Assembly: GCF_018614205.1 (NCBI RefSeq)
Contig: NZ_JAGGOS010000011.1
Span: forward strand, 1 to 64,000
Length of the DNA: 64,000 nucleotides
Direction of reading: 5' to 3'
DNA from: Streptomyces sp. ISL-36
GTDB taxonomy: Bacteria > Actinomycetota > Actinomycetes > Streptomycetales > Streptomycetaceae
The translations under genes and the position numbers were made by a program. This document shows, in pieces, positions 48,573 through 56,582 of the stretch. The notes below the pieces were generated by a model. The model was given only the letters and a program-made list of their open reading frames with translations, ran no database searches and was not told where the DNA came from. How positions within the stretch are numbered: the stretch's first letter is position 1; each line of letters starts with the position of its first letter.

Positions 48573-48645
48573 CATCCTGGTCCGGACGCAGCGGCCCGAC
48601 CCCGATTCCCGACGTCCCTTCCGATTCCGAAGGAAGAAACTCCCG

Positions 48646-50322
48646 ATGACAGACACAGCGAAGCCGGGCTCCGCCACGCCCGATTCCGGTGCCGACGCGG
48701 TCGACAGGCGCAGAATCCGGCTGATCATGACGGGGCTGCTGCTCGGCCTGTTCATGGCCGCCCTCGACCAGACGATCATCTCCGCGGCCCTGCGTACCAT
48801 CGCCGACGACCTCAACGGCCTCTCGGAGCAGGCCTGGGCGAACACCTCGTACATGATCACCTCGGTGATCACGACGGCGCTGTACGGCAAGCTCTCCGAC
48901 ATCTACGGTCGCCGCCCGGTCTACTGCACCGCCGTCGGCATCTTCGTCCTCGGCTCCGTGCTGTGCGGCCTCGCCCAGTCCATGACCACGCTCGCGGTCT
49001 TCCGCGGTGTCCAGGGCATCGGCGCCGGCGGCCTGATGAGCCTGGCCTTCGCGATCCTCACCGACCTGGTGCCGCTCGCCGAGCGCAGCCGTTACCAGGC
49101 CTGGTTCGGCGCGGTCTTCGGTGTCTCGGCGGTCGTCGGCCCGGTCGCGGGCGGCTTCTTCGCCGGACTCGACAGCTTCCTCGGCGCGTCCGGCTGGCGG
49201 TGGGCCTTCTTCATCAACGTGCCGATCGGTGTGGCCGCGGCGCTGATCATCGCCGCGCTGGTGCGCGTCCAGCCGGGCCGCGCGCAGCACAAGTTCGACA
49301 TCGCGGGGCTGCTCGCACTGATCGCCTGCTTGTTGCCGCTGCTCTTCGCCGTCGAGCAGGGCCCCGCGTGGGGCTGGACCGACGCCGGAACGCTCGTCCT
49401 GTTCGGGCTCGGAGCGGTCGGCCTGGTCCTCTTCCTGCTGGCGCAGAAGCGGGCGGCCGACGCGGCGCTGCTGCCGACGCCGATGTTCCGCAACCCGCTC
49501 TTCTCCGTCTACAACGGTGTGAACGTCCTCGTCGGAGCGGCCGTGTTCGGTGCGCTCTCCGTCCTGCCGCTGTACCTGCAGATGGTCAAGGGCCTGTCGC
49601 CCACCCAGGCGGGTCTGATGATGCTGCCGCAGACGCTGGGCATCGTCGCCGCGGGCCGGATCGCCGGCCCGTACGTCACGAAATCGGGCCGCTACAAGGC
49701 GGTGCTGCTCACCGGCCTGGTCCTGATGGTCGTCGCGACGTTCTGGTTCGGCCTGCTGACCGCCGACACCTCGCTGTGGCAGACCGGCATTGCCGCCGGT
49801 GTGATGGGCTTCGGCATCGGCCTGTGCTGGCAGGTCATGCTGATCGCGATCCAGACGGGTGTCGCGCCGCAGTACATGGGTGCGGGCATGGGTTCGTTCA
49901 CCTTCTTCCGTCAGATCGGCGGTACGGCGGGCATCGCCGTCTTCCTGTCGATGTTCTTCGGCGCGGTCGGCGAGAAGGTGGCCGCCGCCTACCGTGGCGC
50001 GGCCTCCGACCCGGAGTACACGGCGGCCGTCAACGACCCGTCCGTGACCGGGCAGGCCGCGAACAAGGTGCTGCTGGGCGCCCGGGACGGCGACGTGCCG
50101 CTGGACAACAGCACCTTCCTCGACCACGCCGACCCGAGGCTGGCGAAGCCCTTCCTGGAGGGCATGGCCGAGGCGATGCAGACGGTCTTCGTGGTCAGCG
50201 GGGTGATGCTGCTGATCGCCCTGGTGCTGGCGGCCGTGCCGAAGGAGAAGCGCCGTGAGCCGGCCGCCGGGGCGCCGGGCGGCGCCAAGGAGACAGGGAA
50301 GCAGCCCGCGGCCAAGAACTGA
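48646..50322 (+). CDS. DHA2/EmrB-type 14-TM drug exporter (MFS)
   Basis: 558 residues from ATG 48646 behind GAAGGAAG. The family signature after helix 1 is LFMAALDQTIISAALRTIADDL (D-x-T-I-x-x-x-A), motif A is GKLSDIYGRRPVYC, and motif C-like GVSAVVGPVAGGFF follows. About 14 helices are visible, including the extra central pair, and residues 530-558 are a basic tail. It is probably the self-resistance exporter of the cluster. The SoxR operator implies induction by a redox-active product or stress. A strong terminator follows. Confidence 0.92.
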   Translation: MTDTAKPGSATPDSGADAVDRRRIRLIMTGLLLGLFMAALDQTIISAALRTIADDLNGLSEQAWANTSYMITSVITTALYGKLSDIYGRRPVYCTAVGIFVLGSVLCGLAQSMTTLAVFRGVQGIGAGGLMSLAFAILTDLVPLAERSRYQAWFGAVFGVSAVVGPVAGGFFAGLDSFLGASGWRWAFFINVPIGVAAALIIAALVRVQPGRAQHKFDIAGLLALIACLLPLLFAVEQGPAWGWTDAGTLVLFGLGAVGLVLFLLAQKRAADAALLPTPMFRNPLFSVYNGVNVLVGAAVFGALSVLPLYLQMVKGLSPTQAGLMMLPQTLGIVAAGRIAGPYVTKSGRYKAVLLTGLVLMVVATFWFGLLTADTSLWQTGIAAGVMGFGIGLCWQVMLIAIQTGVAPQYMGAGMGSFTFFRQIGGTAGIAVFLSMFFGAVGEKVAAAYRGAASDPEYTAAVNDPSVTGQAANKVLLGARDGDVPLDNSTFLDHADPRLAKPFLEGMAEAMQTVFVVSGVMLLIALVLAAVPKEKRREPAAGAPGGAKETGKQPAAKN

Positions 50323-50520
50323 CCTCCCCCACGCGCCGGGCCTGGGGCCCGGGGCCCTGGAGCCTTCCGGTCCGGAGCCCTGGTCTCCCTCGCGCCTGAC
50401 CCCGGGATCGATCTCGATCCCGAAGCAGGTGGCGCATCCGCGTGCCGCCCGCCGTTTCGTACGGCGGTCGGGCACGCCCCCGTACGGACGCGTGCTTCAT
50501 TCCCCCGTGTACGCGTCCCC

Positions 50521-50551
50521 GAAGGGGGCCGGCCTCTCGCCGGCCCCCTTC
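50521..50551 (+). terminator. Intrinsic terminator downstream of the exporter
   Basis: Perfect 13-bp arms GAAGGGGGCCGGC / GCCGGCCCCCTTC with a CTCTC loop. Confidence 0.85.
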
Positions 50552-50572
50552 CTCACGTTCCGGCACTCTGGG

Positions 50573-50628
50573 CCGTGGTCCGTGAGCCGTGGTCCGTGAG
50601 CCGTGGTCCGTGAGCCGTGGTCCGTGGG
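50573..50628 (+). repeat. 14-bp tandem repeat, four copies
   Basis: CCGTGGTCCGTGAG repeated at 50573, 50587, 50601 and 50615 (one change in the last copy). Non-coding. Confidence 0.95.
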
Positions 50629-50743
50629 TTCCATGTGGCTGCGAGCACCGAGTCCAGCAGGAGTGGACCCGGTCTCTAGGTGGGTTTTCCAGAATCGAGC
50701 CCGTAACCAAGGCCCGGGGCGAAGGTGGGAGTGAAGGGTTGCC

Positions 50744-51805
50744 ATGAAGGCGCTGATTCTGTCCGGAGGGATGGGGACCAGGTTGCGTCCCTTCACCTAT
50801 TCCATGCCCAAACAACTGGTGCCCGTCGCCAACAAGCCGATCCTCGTGCACTGCCTGGAGAACGTCCGTGCCATCGGTGTCGAGGACGTCGCCGTCGTCG
50901 TCGGCGACCGTGCCGACGAGGTCCGCGCGGTCGTCGGGGACGGATCCGCCTTCGGCCTCGACGTGACCTACCTCCAGCAGGAGGCGCCGCTCGGCCTCGC
51001 CCACTGCGTCTCCATCGCCGAGGACTTCCTCGGCGACGAGGACTTCGTGATGTACCTGGGCGACAACATCCTCGCCGAGGGCATCGCCGAGTCCGCCCGC
51101 GCGTTCCGGGAGGAACGCCCCGCCGCCCGGCTGCTGCTCACCAAGGTGGCCGACCCGCGCGCCTACGGTGTCGCCGAGGTCGACGACACGGGCAGGGTCC
51201 GCGCACTGGTCGAGAAACCCCAGCAGCCGCGCAGCGACCTCGCCGTGATCGGCGTGTACTTCTTCACCGCCGCCGTCCACGACGCCGTCCGGGCGATCGA
51301 GCCCAGCGCCCGCGGCGAACTGGAGATCACCGACGCGATCCAGTACCTCGTGGAGCGCGGCGACCGGGTCCTCGCCGACGAGTACGCCGGCTACTGGAAG
51401 GACACCGGCAGCCCCGACGACCTGCTCGACTGCAATCGGGTGCTCCTGGACCGGCTCCCCCACGGCGTACACGGCGAGGTCGACGCGGCCAGTACCGTCG
51501 AAGGGACCGTGGTCGTCGAGGCCGGGGCGGTCGTGGAACGTTCGCATCTGGTCGGACCGCTCATCGTCGGCGCCGGAAGCGTCGTGCGCGGCAGCGAGCT
51601 CGGCCCGTACACCGCCCTAGGCCGTGACTGCGTGCTGGAGGACGCGGGGATCCGCGACTCCATCGTGCTCGACGGGGTGTCGATCCAGGGCGTGCGCGGA
51701 CTCTCCGGCTCGCTCATCGGCCGCTCGGCCGCCGTGCGCACCGGCGAGGCGGCCGGACGGCGGCTGATCATCGGAGACCATACGCAGGCGGAGGTGGCGG
51801 CGTGA
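50744..51805 (+). CDS. Glucose-1-phosphate thymidylyltransferase, long antibiotic-cluster form
   Basis: Makes dTDP-glucose, the entry point to deoxysugars. The 353 residues begin MKALILSGGMGTRLRPFTYSMPKQLVPVANKP, the nucleotide-binding signature. MYLGDNILAEG and the EKPQQPRSDLAVIGVYFF segment complete the catalytic domain (1-240). The remaining 110 residues form a left-handed beta-helix (VEGTVVVEAGAVVERSHLVGPL). This long form is typical of secondary-metabolite clusters (StrD/UrdG-like) and differs from the 290-residue housekeeping RmlA. It overlaps the dehydratase gene by 4 bp. Confidence 0.94.
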   Translation: MKALILSGGMGTRLRPFTYSMPKQLVPVANKPILVHCLENVRAIGVEDVAVVVGDRADEVRAVVGDGSAFGLDVTYLQQEAPLGLAHCVSIAEDFLGDEDFVMYLGDNILAEGIAESARAFREERPAARLLLTKVADPRAYGVAEVDDTGRVRALVEKPQQPRSDLAVIGVYFFTAAVHDAVRAIEPSARGELEITDAIQYLVERGDRVLADEYAGYWKDTGSPDDLLDCNRVLLDRLPHGVHGEVDAASTVEGTVVVEAGAVVERSHLVGPLIVGAGSVVRGSELGPYTALGRDCVLEDAGIRDSIVLDGVSIQGVRGLSGSLIGRSAAVRTGEAAGRRLIIGDHTQAEVAA

Positions 51806-52824
51806 GCGGCGGTGTGAGCAGTGGTGCGAGTGGTGCGAGTGGTGGTGCGAGTGGCGGCATGAGGATCCTGGTCACCGGTGCAGCCGGCTTCATCGGCTCG
51901 CACTACGTCCGCGAGATCCTCGCCGGCAGCTACCCGGAGTCCGCCGACGTCCGCGTCACGGTCGTCGACCGGCTCACCTACGCGGGGCGCCGCGACAACC
52001 TGCCCGACCACCACGAGCGGCTCGACTTCGTCCACGGCGACATCTGCGACCGCGACCTCCTGGACCGGATCGTTCCCGGCCACGACGCGGTCGTGCACTT
52101 CGCCGCGGAGTCCCACGTGGACCGCTCCCTCACCGGCCCCGGCGAGTTCGTCCGTACGAACGTCATGGGCACCCAGCAGCTGCTCGACGCCGCTCTGCAC
52201 GCCGGGGTGGACCGGGTCCTGCACGTCTCCACGGACGAGGTGTACGGCTCGGTGGAGAGCGGCACCTGGACCGAGCAGAGCCCGCTGCTGCCCAACTCGC
52301 CCTATGCGGCGTCCAAGGCCTCCAGCGACCTGGTCGCCCGCGCCTACCACCGTACGCACGGGCTCGACGTCCGCATCACTCGCTGCTCCAACAACTACGG
52401 CCCGCGCCAGCACCCGGAGAAGCTCATCCCGAACTTCGTCACCCGGCTGCTGACGGGCAGGCAGGTCCCGCTGTACGGCGACGGCCGCAACGTACGCGAG
52501 TGGCTGCATGTGGACGACCACTGCCGGGCGCTGCACCTGGTGCTCACCAAGGGCCGGGCGGGCGAGATCTACAACATCGGCGGCGGCAGCGGTATGAGCA
52601 ACCGCGAGATGACCGCCCGCCTGCTGGACCTTCTGGGCGCGGACTGGGACATGGTGCGCCATGTCGAGGACCGGCTCGGGCACGACTTCCGCTACGCGAT
52701 CGACGATTCCAAGATCCGCGAGGAGCTGGGCTACGCGCCCCGCTGGTCGATCGAGAGCGGGCTGGGGTCGGTCGTGGACTGGTACCGCGACCACCCCGAC
52801 TTCTGGCGTACCTCGGCCTCCTGA
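51802..52824 (+). CDS. dTDP-glucose 4,6-dehydratase
   Basis: Converts dTDP-glucose to dTDP-4-keto-6-deoxyglucose. GTG 51802 behind GGAGGTGG gives 340 residues, the first 19 being a Ser/Gly/Ala stretch encoded by 9-bp GGTGCGAGT-type repeats; the usual start is ATG 51859. The NAD fold is TGAAGFIGSHYVREIL. The catalytic segments are STDEVYGS (Thr-Asp-Glu) and YAASKASSD (Tyr-x3-Lys), followed by RCSNNYGPRQHPEKLIP. Confidence 0.95.
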   Translation: MSGGVSSGASGASGGASGGMRILVTGAAGFIGSHYVREILAGSYPESADVRVTVVDRLTYAGRRDNLPDHHERLDFVHGDICDRDLLDRIVPGHDAVVHFAAESHVDRSLTGPGEFVRTNVMGTQQLLDAALHAGVDRVLHVSTDEVYGSVESGTWTEQSPLLPNSPYAASKASSDLVARAYHRTHGLDVRITRCSNNYGPRQHPEKLIPNFVTRLLTGRQVPLYGDGRNVREWLHVDDHCRALHLVLTKGRAGEIYNIGGGSGMSNREMTARLLDLLGADWDMVRHVEDRLGHDFRYAIDDSKIREELGYAPRWSIESGLGSVVDWYRDHPDFWRTSAS

Positions 52825-53061
52825 CCTTCGGCCGACCGGGGTCGCGCCCGGCACCACCCTTCACCACCTGATCACCGCCGGCGTTCCAATGCCCGCGTGC
52901 CACCACGTGCGTTCGCCCCGTGCGTTCGCCACGGGCGTGCGCCGCGTGCCTTCGTCACGTGCCTTCCCCACCTGTTCGGCCCTCCGGCCGAGCTGGTGAT
53001 CCGGTGATCCGGTGATCACTTCGTCATCGTTCCTCACCCTTTCTCACAGAACGGAATCGTC

Positions 53062-53670
53062 ATGTCCGCACTCCGTAGCCGTGCCCGTACCGCCGCCATA
53101 GCCGTCCCGCTGGCCTTGGCCGGTGTGATGGCGACCACCTCCGGTGCCCAGGCCGCCCCGGTGAAGACCTACTTCGACTGCCGCGTCGGCACCGTCACCG
53201 GCCTCGCGTACAGCACGTACGTCGACGGCGTGGCCCCGGCCACCGTCCGGCCCGGCGCGACCTTCGACGTCACGCTCGACCCGGCCCCGATCACCCCGAA
53301 CCCCGCCTACAACAAGGAGGTCAAGAACGTCGCGCTGCAGTTCAAGCTGCCGGCCGGCGCCAAGGTCGTGTCCTACGAGGTCGCCGACGGCGGCGCCGCG
53401 GGCACCCCCGAGCTGCAGATCGACGGCACCAAGGCCGTGCTGCGCGCCGCGGGCCCGTACGCCGCCAACACCCCCTTCGACCTGCCGAAGATCACCATCA
53501 AGCTGAAGGCCCCCTCCACCCGGACTACCCTGGAGACGGCCTTCGGCGGCACGTCCCACGACGACCCGGGCTTCACCTGGACCTTCCTCTCCCCGAACTG
53601 GGACGGCGAGGCCCAGCTCGCCTGCTGGCCCGACCAGCCGATCGCGCTGACCAAGACGCTGGTCAAGTAA
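53062..53670 (+). CDS. Small secreted protein of unknown function
   Basis: 202 residues with a clear signal peptide (RSRARTAAIAVPLALAGVMATTSGAQA, cleavage near residue 31). The mature part is beta-rich and holds only two cysteines (C40 and C188), likely one disulfide spanning the domain. I do not recognise the family with certainty; the YxCxxG start and repeated P-G/P-A turns resemble secreted actinobacterial beta-sandwich proteins. The gene stands alone with repeats on its downstream side. It may be unrelated to the cluster. Confidence 0.7.
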   Translation: MSALRSRARTAAIAVPLALAGVMATTSGAQAAPVKTYFDCRVGTVTGLAYSTYVDGVAPATVRPGATFDVTLDPAPITPNPAYNKEVKNVALQFKLPAGAKVVSYEVADGGAAGTPELQIDGTKAVLRAAGPYAANTPFDLPKITIKLKAPSTRTTLETAFGGTSHDDPGFTWTFLSPNWDGEAQLACWPDQPIALTKTLVK

Positions 53671-53695
53671 GCGATTCGTAAGCGATTCCCGTAGT

Positions 53696-53775
53696 CGACC
53701 AGCAGTCGACCAGCGGACGTTCAGCGGACGTTCAGCGGACGTTCGGCAGACGTTCGGCAGACGTCCGGCAGTCGT
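53696..53775 (+). repeat. Degenerate 10-11 bp tandem repeat
   Basis: GTCGACCAGCA-type units pass into about six copies of CGGACGTTCAG / CGGCAGACGTT. Non-coding, between the secreted-protein gene and the frnE-soxR promoter. Confidence 0.85.
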
Positions 53776-53832
53776 CTCGCGCGCACCGCGCCGGTCGGTC
53801 CCCTTCCGCGGGGCCGGCCGGCGCGGTCGCGC

Positions 53833-53857
53833 TTGACCTCTAGCGCGGTCGAGGTTG
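53833..53857 (+). promoter_or_regulatory. SoxR operator before frnE-soxR
   Basis: TTGACCTC, 10 bp, GAGGTT, the same geometry as the site at 48548. It is about 45 bp before the frnE start, so soxR is probably autoregulated through this site. Confidence 0.8.
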
Positions 53858-53898
53858 CAGCCTGGAGAGGAAGATCCGGAAGTGGGGAGAGAGCGTCA

Positions 53899-54531
53899 GT
53901 GAAGATCGAGATCTGGTCCGACATCATGTGCCCGTGGTGCTACATCGGCAAGGCGCGGCTCGACAAGGCGATCGAACGCCTCGGTGAAAGCGGCCGTGAC
54001 GACGTCGACGTCGTCTGGCGCAGCTTCGAACTCCGTCCCGATCAGCCCCGGACGCCCGGTGCTACGCTCGGCGAGATGATGCGGGAGAAGCTCGGTCTCC
54101 AACCCGGCGAGACCGTCGAGCTGTTCGAGAAGATCCGCGTCCTGGGCGAGGCCGAGGGCCTGGACATCCGGCTCACCGGCGTACGCCCCGTGAACTCCTT
54201 CGACGCCCAGCGCCTGGTGCATCTCGCCGCCGACAGCGGCCTCGCGCACCGGATGAAGAGCGAACTCTTCCGTACCTATCTGACGGAACAGCAGAACGTG
54301 GCCGACCACGGCGTCCTGATGCGCACTGCGACCGGCGCGGGCCTCGACGCCGACGCCGTCGAGGCGGTGCTCGCGAGCGACGCCTACGGGGAGGACGTCC
54401 GCGAGGACGAGCGGGCCGCCGCCCGCCGTGGGGTCACCGGCGTGCCGACCGTCTTCGTCGACGGCGTACGCGTCGCCACCGGGGTGCCCTCCGTCGACCA
54501 GTTCCACCGGGCCCTGGTGGAGGCCGGCTGA
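53899..54531 (+). CDS. DsbA family oxidoreductase, FrnE type
   Basis: 210 residues from GTG 53899 behind GGGGAGAGAG. It is a thioredoxin fold with the N-terminal active site C11-P-W-C14 ([18 protein letters not shown]), the helical insertion of the FrnE subfamily and a cis-proline segment [12 protein letters not shown] near the end. There is no signal peptide, so it acts in the cytoplasm as a disulfide isomerase or redox partner. FrnE proteins occur in several antibiotic clusters and in redox defence. soxR starts 1 bp after its stop. Confidence 0.9.
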   Translation: MKIEIWSDIMCPWCYIGKARLDKAIERLGESGRDDVDVVWRSFELRPDQPRTPGATLGEMMREKLGLQPGETVELFEKIRVLGEAEGLDIRLTGVRPVNSFDAQRLVHLAADSGLAHRMKSELFRTYLTEQQNVADHGVLMRTATGAGLDADAVEAVLASDAYGEDVREDERAAARRGVTGVPTVFVDGVRVATGVPSVDQFHRALVEAG

Positions 54532-54532
54532 C

Positions 54533-55120
54533 ATGACCGTCGCCCGACCCGCGTACCACGTCACCGAACTCACCGTCGGACAGCTGTCGGCGCGCAGCGG
54601 CGTCGCGGTCACGGCCCTGCATTTCTACGAGTCCAAGGGGCTCATCAAGAGCCGCCGGACGCCCGGCAACCAGCGGCGCTACACCCGGGACACGCTGCGC
54701 CGCATCTCGGTGATCCGGGTGGCGCAGCGCATGGGCATCCCGTTGAGCACCGTCCGTGACGCGCTGGCGGAGCTGCCGGAGGAGCGCACTCCCACCCGGG
54801 AGGACTGGGCCCGGCTCTCGCAGCGCTGGCGCGCGGACCTCAACGAGCGGATCGAGCAGCTGCTCGCACTCCGCGACGGCCTGGAGGACTGCATCGGCTG
54901 CGGTTGCCTGTCGGTGCGGGACTGCCCGCTGACCAATCCGTACGACGAGCTCGGCGAGGAGGGCCCCGGGCCGCGCCGCCTGCTGCGCGAGCCGACGGGC
55001 GCGGCGGCACGCGGCCGGACGCGGAACGCCCCCGCGGCGGAGGCGACCGCTCCTGTGGCTGATCCGTGCGGAGGCGTGAGCACGTCGTGCCAGGGTGGCG
55101 CGACGGATCCGACGGACTGA
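54533..55120 (+). CDS. soxR: SoxR, [2Fe-2S] redox-sensing MerR family activator
   Basis: 195 residues from ATG 54533. The MerR helix-turn-helix is [26 protein letters not shown] at about 13-38, followed by the dimerisation helix. The iron-sulfur motif C120-x2-C123-x-C125-x5-C131 ([12 protein letters not shown]) has exactly the E. coli SoxR spacing. Streptomyces SoxR responds to endogenous redox-active metabolites and drives efflux and reductase genes. Two matching operators lie in the window, at the exporter and at this operon. The C-terminal 50 residues are a disordered extension. Confidence 0.95.
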   Translation: MTVARPAYHVTELTVGQLSARSGVAVTALHFYESKGLIKSRRTPGNQRRYTRDTLRRISVIRVAQRMGIPLSTVRDALAELPEERTPTREDWARLSQRWRADLNERIEQLLALRDGLEDCIGCGCLSVRDCPLTNPYDELGEEGPGPRRLLREPTGAAARGRTRNAPAAEATAPVADPCGGVSTSCQGGATDPTD

Positions 55121-55147
55121 GACGTACGGGCCGGGCGCGTACGACGA

Positions 55148-55193
55148 CCGGGGCGTACGGAGCGGAGGCCTGCCCCCGCTCCGTACGCCCCGG
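55148..55193. terminator. Bidirectional terminator between soxR and the flavoprotein gene
   Basis: Perfect 18-bp arms (55148-55165 and 55176-55193) with a 10-nt loop, between convergent genes. Confidence 0.9.
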
Positions 55194-55222
55194 CTTTCGT
55201 ACGGCTCCTTTACTTCTCGCGC

Positions 55223-56440
55223 TTACTTCTCGCGCTGGAGTTCGCGGGCGTACGCCTCGGCGGCGCCCGCGAAGCCGAGAACGACATGGCCGGCGGCCGA
55301 GTGGGCGTCCCGCCAGTGGCGCTGGAGCGGCGCCGTCTCCTGGTGGGCCCGCGTGCCCGCGGAGGCGAAGAGCCGGTCGACGGCGGCCGTGGCCAGCTCG
55401 GCGGCGAGGGCGCAGTCCCGGCTGTTGCGGGCCACCTCCAGGTCGGTGACCCGACCGGTGTCCGCCGTGCGGGCCGCCGACTCCAGTAGCAGCGCCGCCG
55501 TGTCCGCCTCGCCCGCCGCCCGGCCGAGGACCACGGCCGCCGCGCTCTCCAGACCGCCCGAAGCCGAGGTGTGGCGGGGCGCGGTCCCCTCGCGCCAGGC
55601 CGCCAGCGCGGCACGGGCGGCGCCCAGTACGGGGGCGGCGAAACACAGGCCGTTGACGGCCTTGAGTGGCACCCGGTGGCAGGGCGCCTCGGCGTTGTCG
55701 GCGACGCCCGTGGCGATCGCGTCCCGGGTGAAGGTCAGCTCGTCCGCCACGAAGACGTCCTCGACATGAAGGGTGTTGCTGCCGGTGCCGCGCATGCCGA
55801 CCGACGACCATGTGTCCTCGGTGCGCCAGCTGCCGCGCGGTACGGCGAAGAAGCGGGCCACGGGCCGCTCCTCCGTGGTCATCGCGCACACCAGCGCCCA
55901 GTCGGCGTGATCGACGACGCTGACGTAGGGCCAGGTGCCGTTGATCCGCCAGCCGCCCTCCTCGCGGCGGGCCCGGCCGAAGGGCATGAGCGCGCCCACG
56001 ATCAGGGCGTCCGGGCCGCCCGCCCAGATCCGCCGCTGACCGGCCTCGGGGAGGTACGCCGCCATCCGGCCGAGGGAGGCGGTCAGCGAGGCGGCCCAGG
56101 CGGCCGAGGTGCAGCCCTCTCCGACCACGGAGACGGCCCGGACGATCTCCTCGAAGGTTCCGGCGTCGCCGCCGTGCCGGCGGGGCACGAAGTGGCGGGC
56201 GAATCCGGCGTCCAGCATGAACCGCACGACCTCCGGGGCGAGTCGGCGGTCGCGCTCGGCGGCCTGCGCGTGCTCCGCGGCGATCTTCGCGACATCGGCC
56301 GCGGCGACGACGAGGGCGGCGGAGTCGATACGGGAGGCCCCCTGGCCGGACATCCGCGGGGAGATCCGGGGTGCGGTCCGGGGTGAGGTCTGGGGAGACG
56401 TGGGCGGGGACGTGGGCGGGGACGTCTGCTGTGTCGGCAT
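55223..56440 (-). CDS. Acyl-CoA-dehydrogenase-fold flavoprotein (group D monooxygenase-like)
   Basis: 405 residues from ATG 56440 behind GAGGAG. The first 33 residues are TSP/TAP-type repeats from tandem DNA repeats. Then comes the helical N-domain, the beta domain (GRARREEGGWRINGTWPYVS; VPRGSWRTEDTWSSVGMRGTGSNTLHVEDVFV) and the C-terminal helix bundle ending RHWRDAHSAAGHVVLGFAGAAEAYARELQ. This matches flavin-dependent hydroxylases and N-oxidases such as ActVA-ORF5, DszC and the nitrososynthases rather than true acyl-CoA dehydrogenases. The substrate could be a sugar or the peptide. Confidence 0.8.
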   Translation of the reverse strand: MPTQQTSPPTSPPTSPQTSPRTAPRISPRMSGQGASRIDSAALVVAAADVAKIAAEHAQAAERDRRLAPEVVRFMLDAGFARHFVPRRHGGDAGTFEEIVRAVSVVGEGCTSAAWAASLTASLGRMAAYLPEAGQRRIWAGGPDALIVGALMPFGRARREEGGWRINGTWPYVSVVDHADWALVCAMTTEERPVARFFAVPRGSWRTEDTWSSVGMRGTGSNTLHVEDVFVADELTFTRDAIATGVADNAEAPCHRVPLKAVNGLCFAAPVLGAARAALAAWREGTAPRHTSASGGLESAAAVVLGRAAGEADTAALLLESAARTADTGRVTDLEVARNSRDCALAAELATAAVDRLFASAGTRAHQETAPLQRHWRDAHSAAGHVVLGFAGAAEAYARELQREK

Positions 56441-56582
56441 CCTTGGTCTGCTCCTCGTGACAGTGCCTCTGGCTGGTGCTGGGCGCCAGCCTCACGCGCG
56501 CCGCTCGAGCCGGACTACAGGCCGCCCTGGAAGGCTGCCGGGCCCGGCAGCACCAGGCAGCAGCTCTCCAGGAGGCCCCCTC

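Larger units (their letters stand above)
48298..48645. promoter_or_regulatory. Divergent region between glycosyltransferase and exporter, with repeats and a SoxR operator
   Basis: A 348-bp non-coding region. Its left half is made of tandem repeats (see 48359-48450); its right half holds the SoxR-type promoter of the exporter and the ribosome site GAAGGAAG at 48629-48636. No small gene is supported. Confidence 0.7.
50323..50743. other. Non-coding region between exporter and thymidylyltransferase
   Basis: A 421-bp gap without a supported gene. It holds the dyad GGGATCG-ATCT-CGATCCC (50404-50421), the exporter terminator (50521-50551) and a 14-bp tandem repeat (50573-50628). The remaining 110 bp should hold the promoter of the deoxysugar genes, but I see no clear -35/-10 pair. 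Confidence 0.6.

Noticed and set aside
48359..50628. CRISPR array
   Set aside because: The repeats are 8-14 bp with no unique spacers and there are no cas genes.
53062..53670. RiPP precursor or protease for the cluster
   Set aside because: At 202 residues with a Sec signal peptide and no catalytic motif, it fits neither role.
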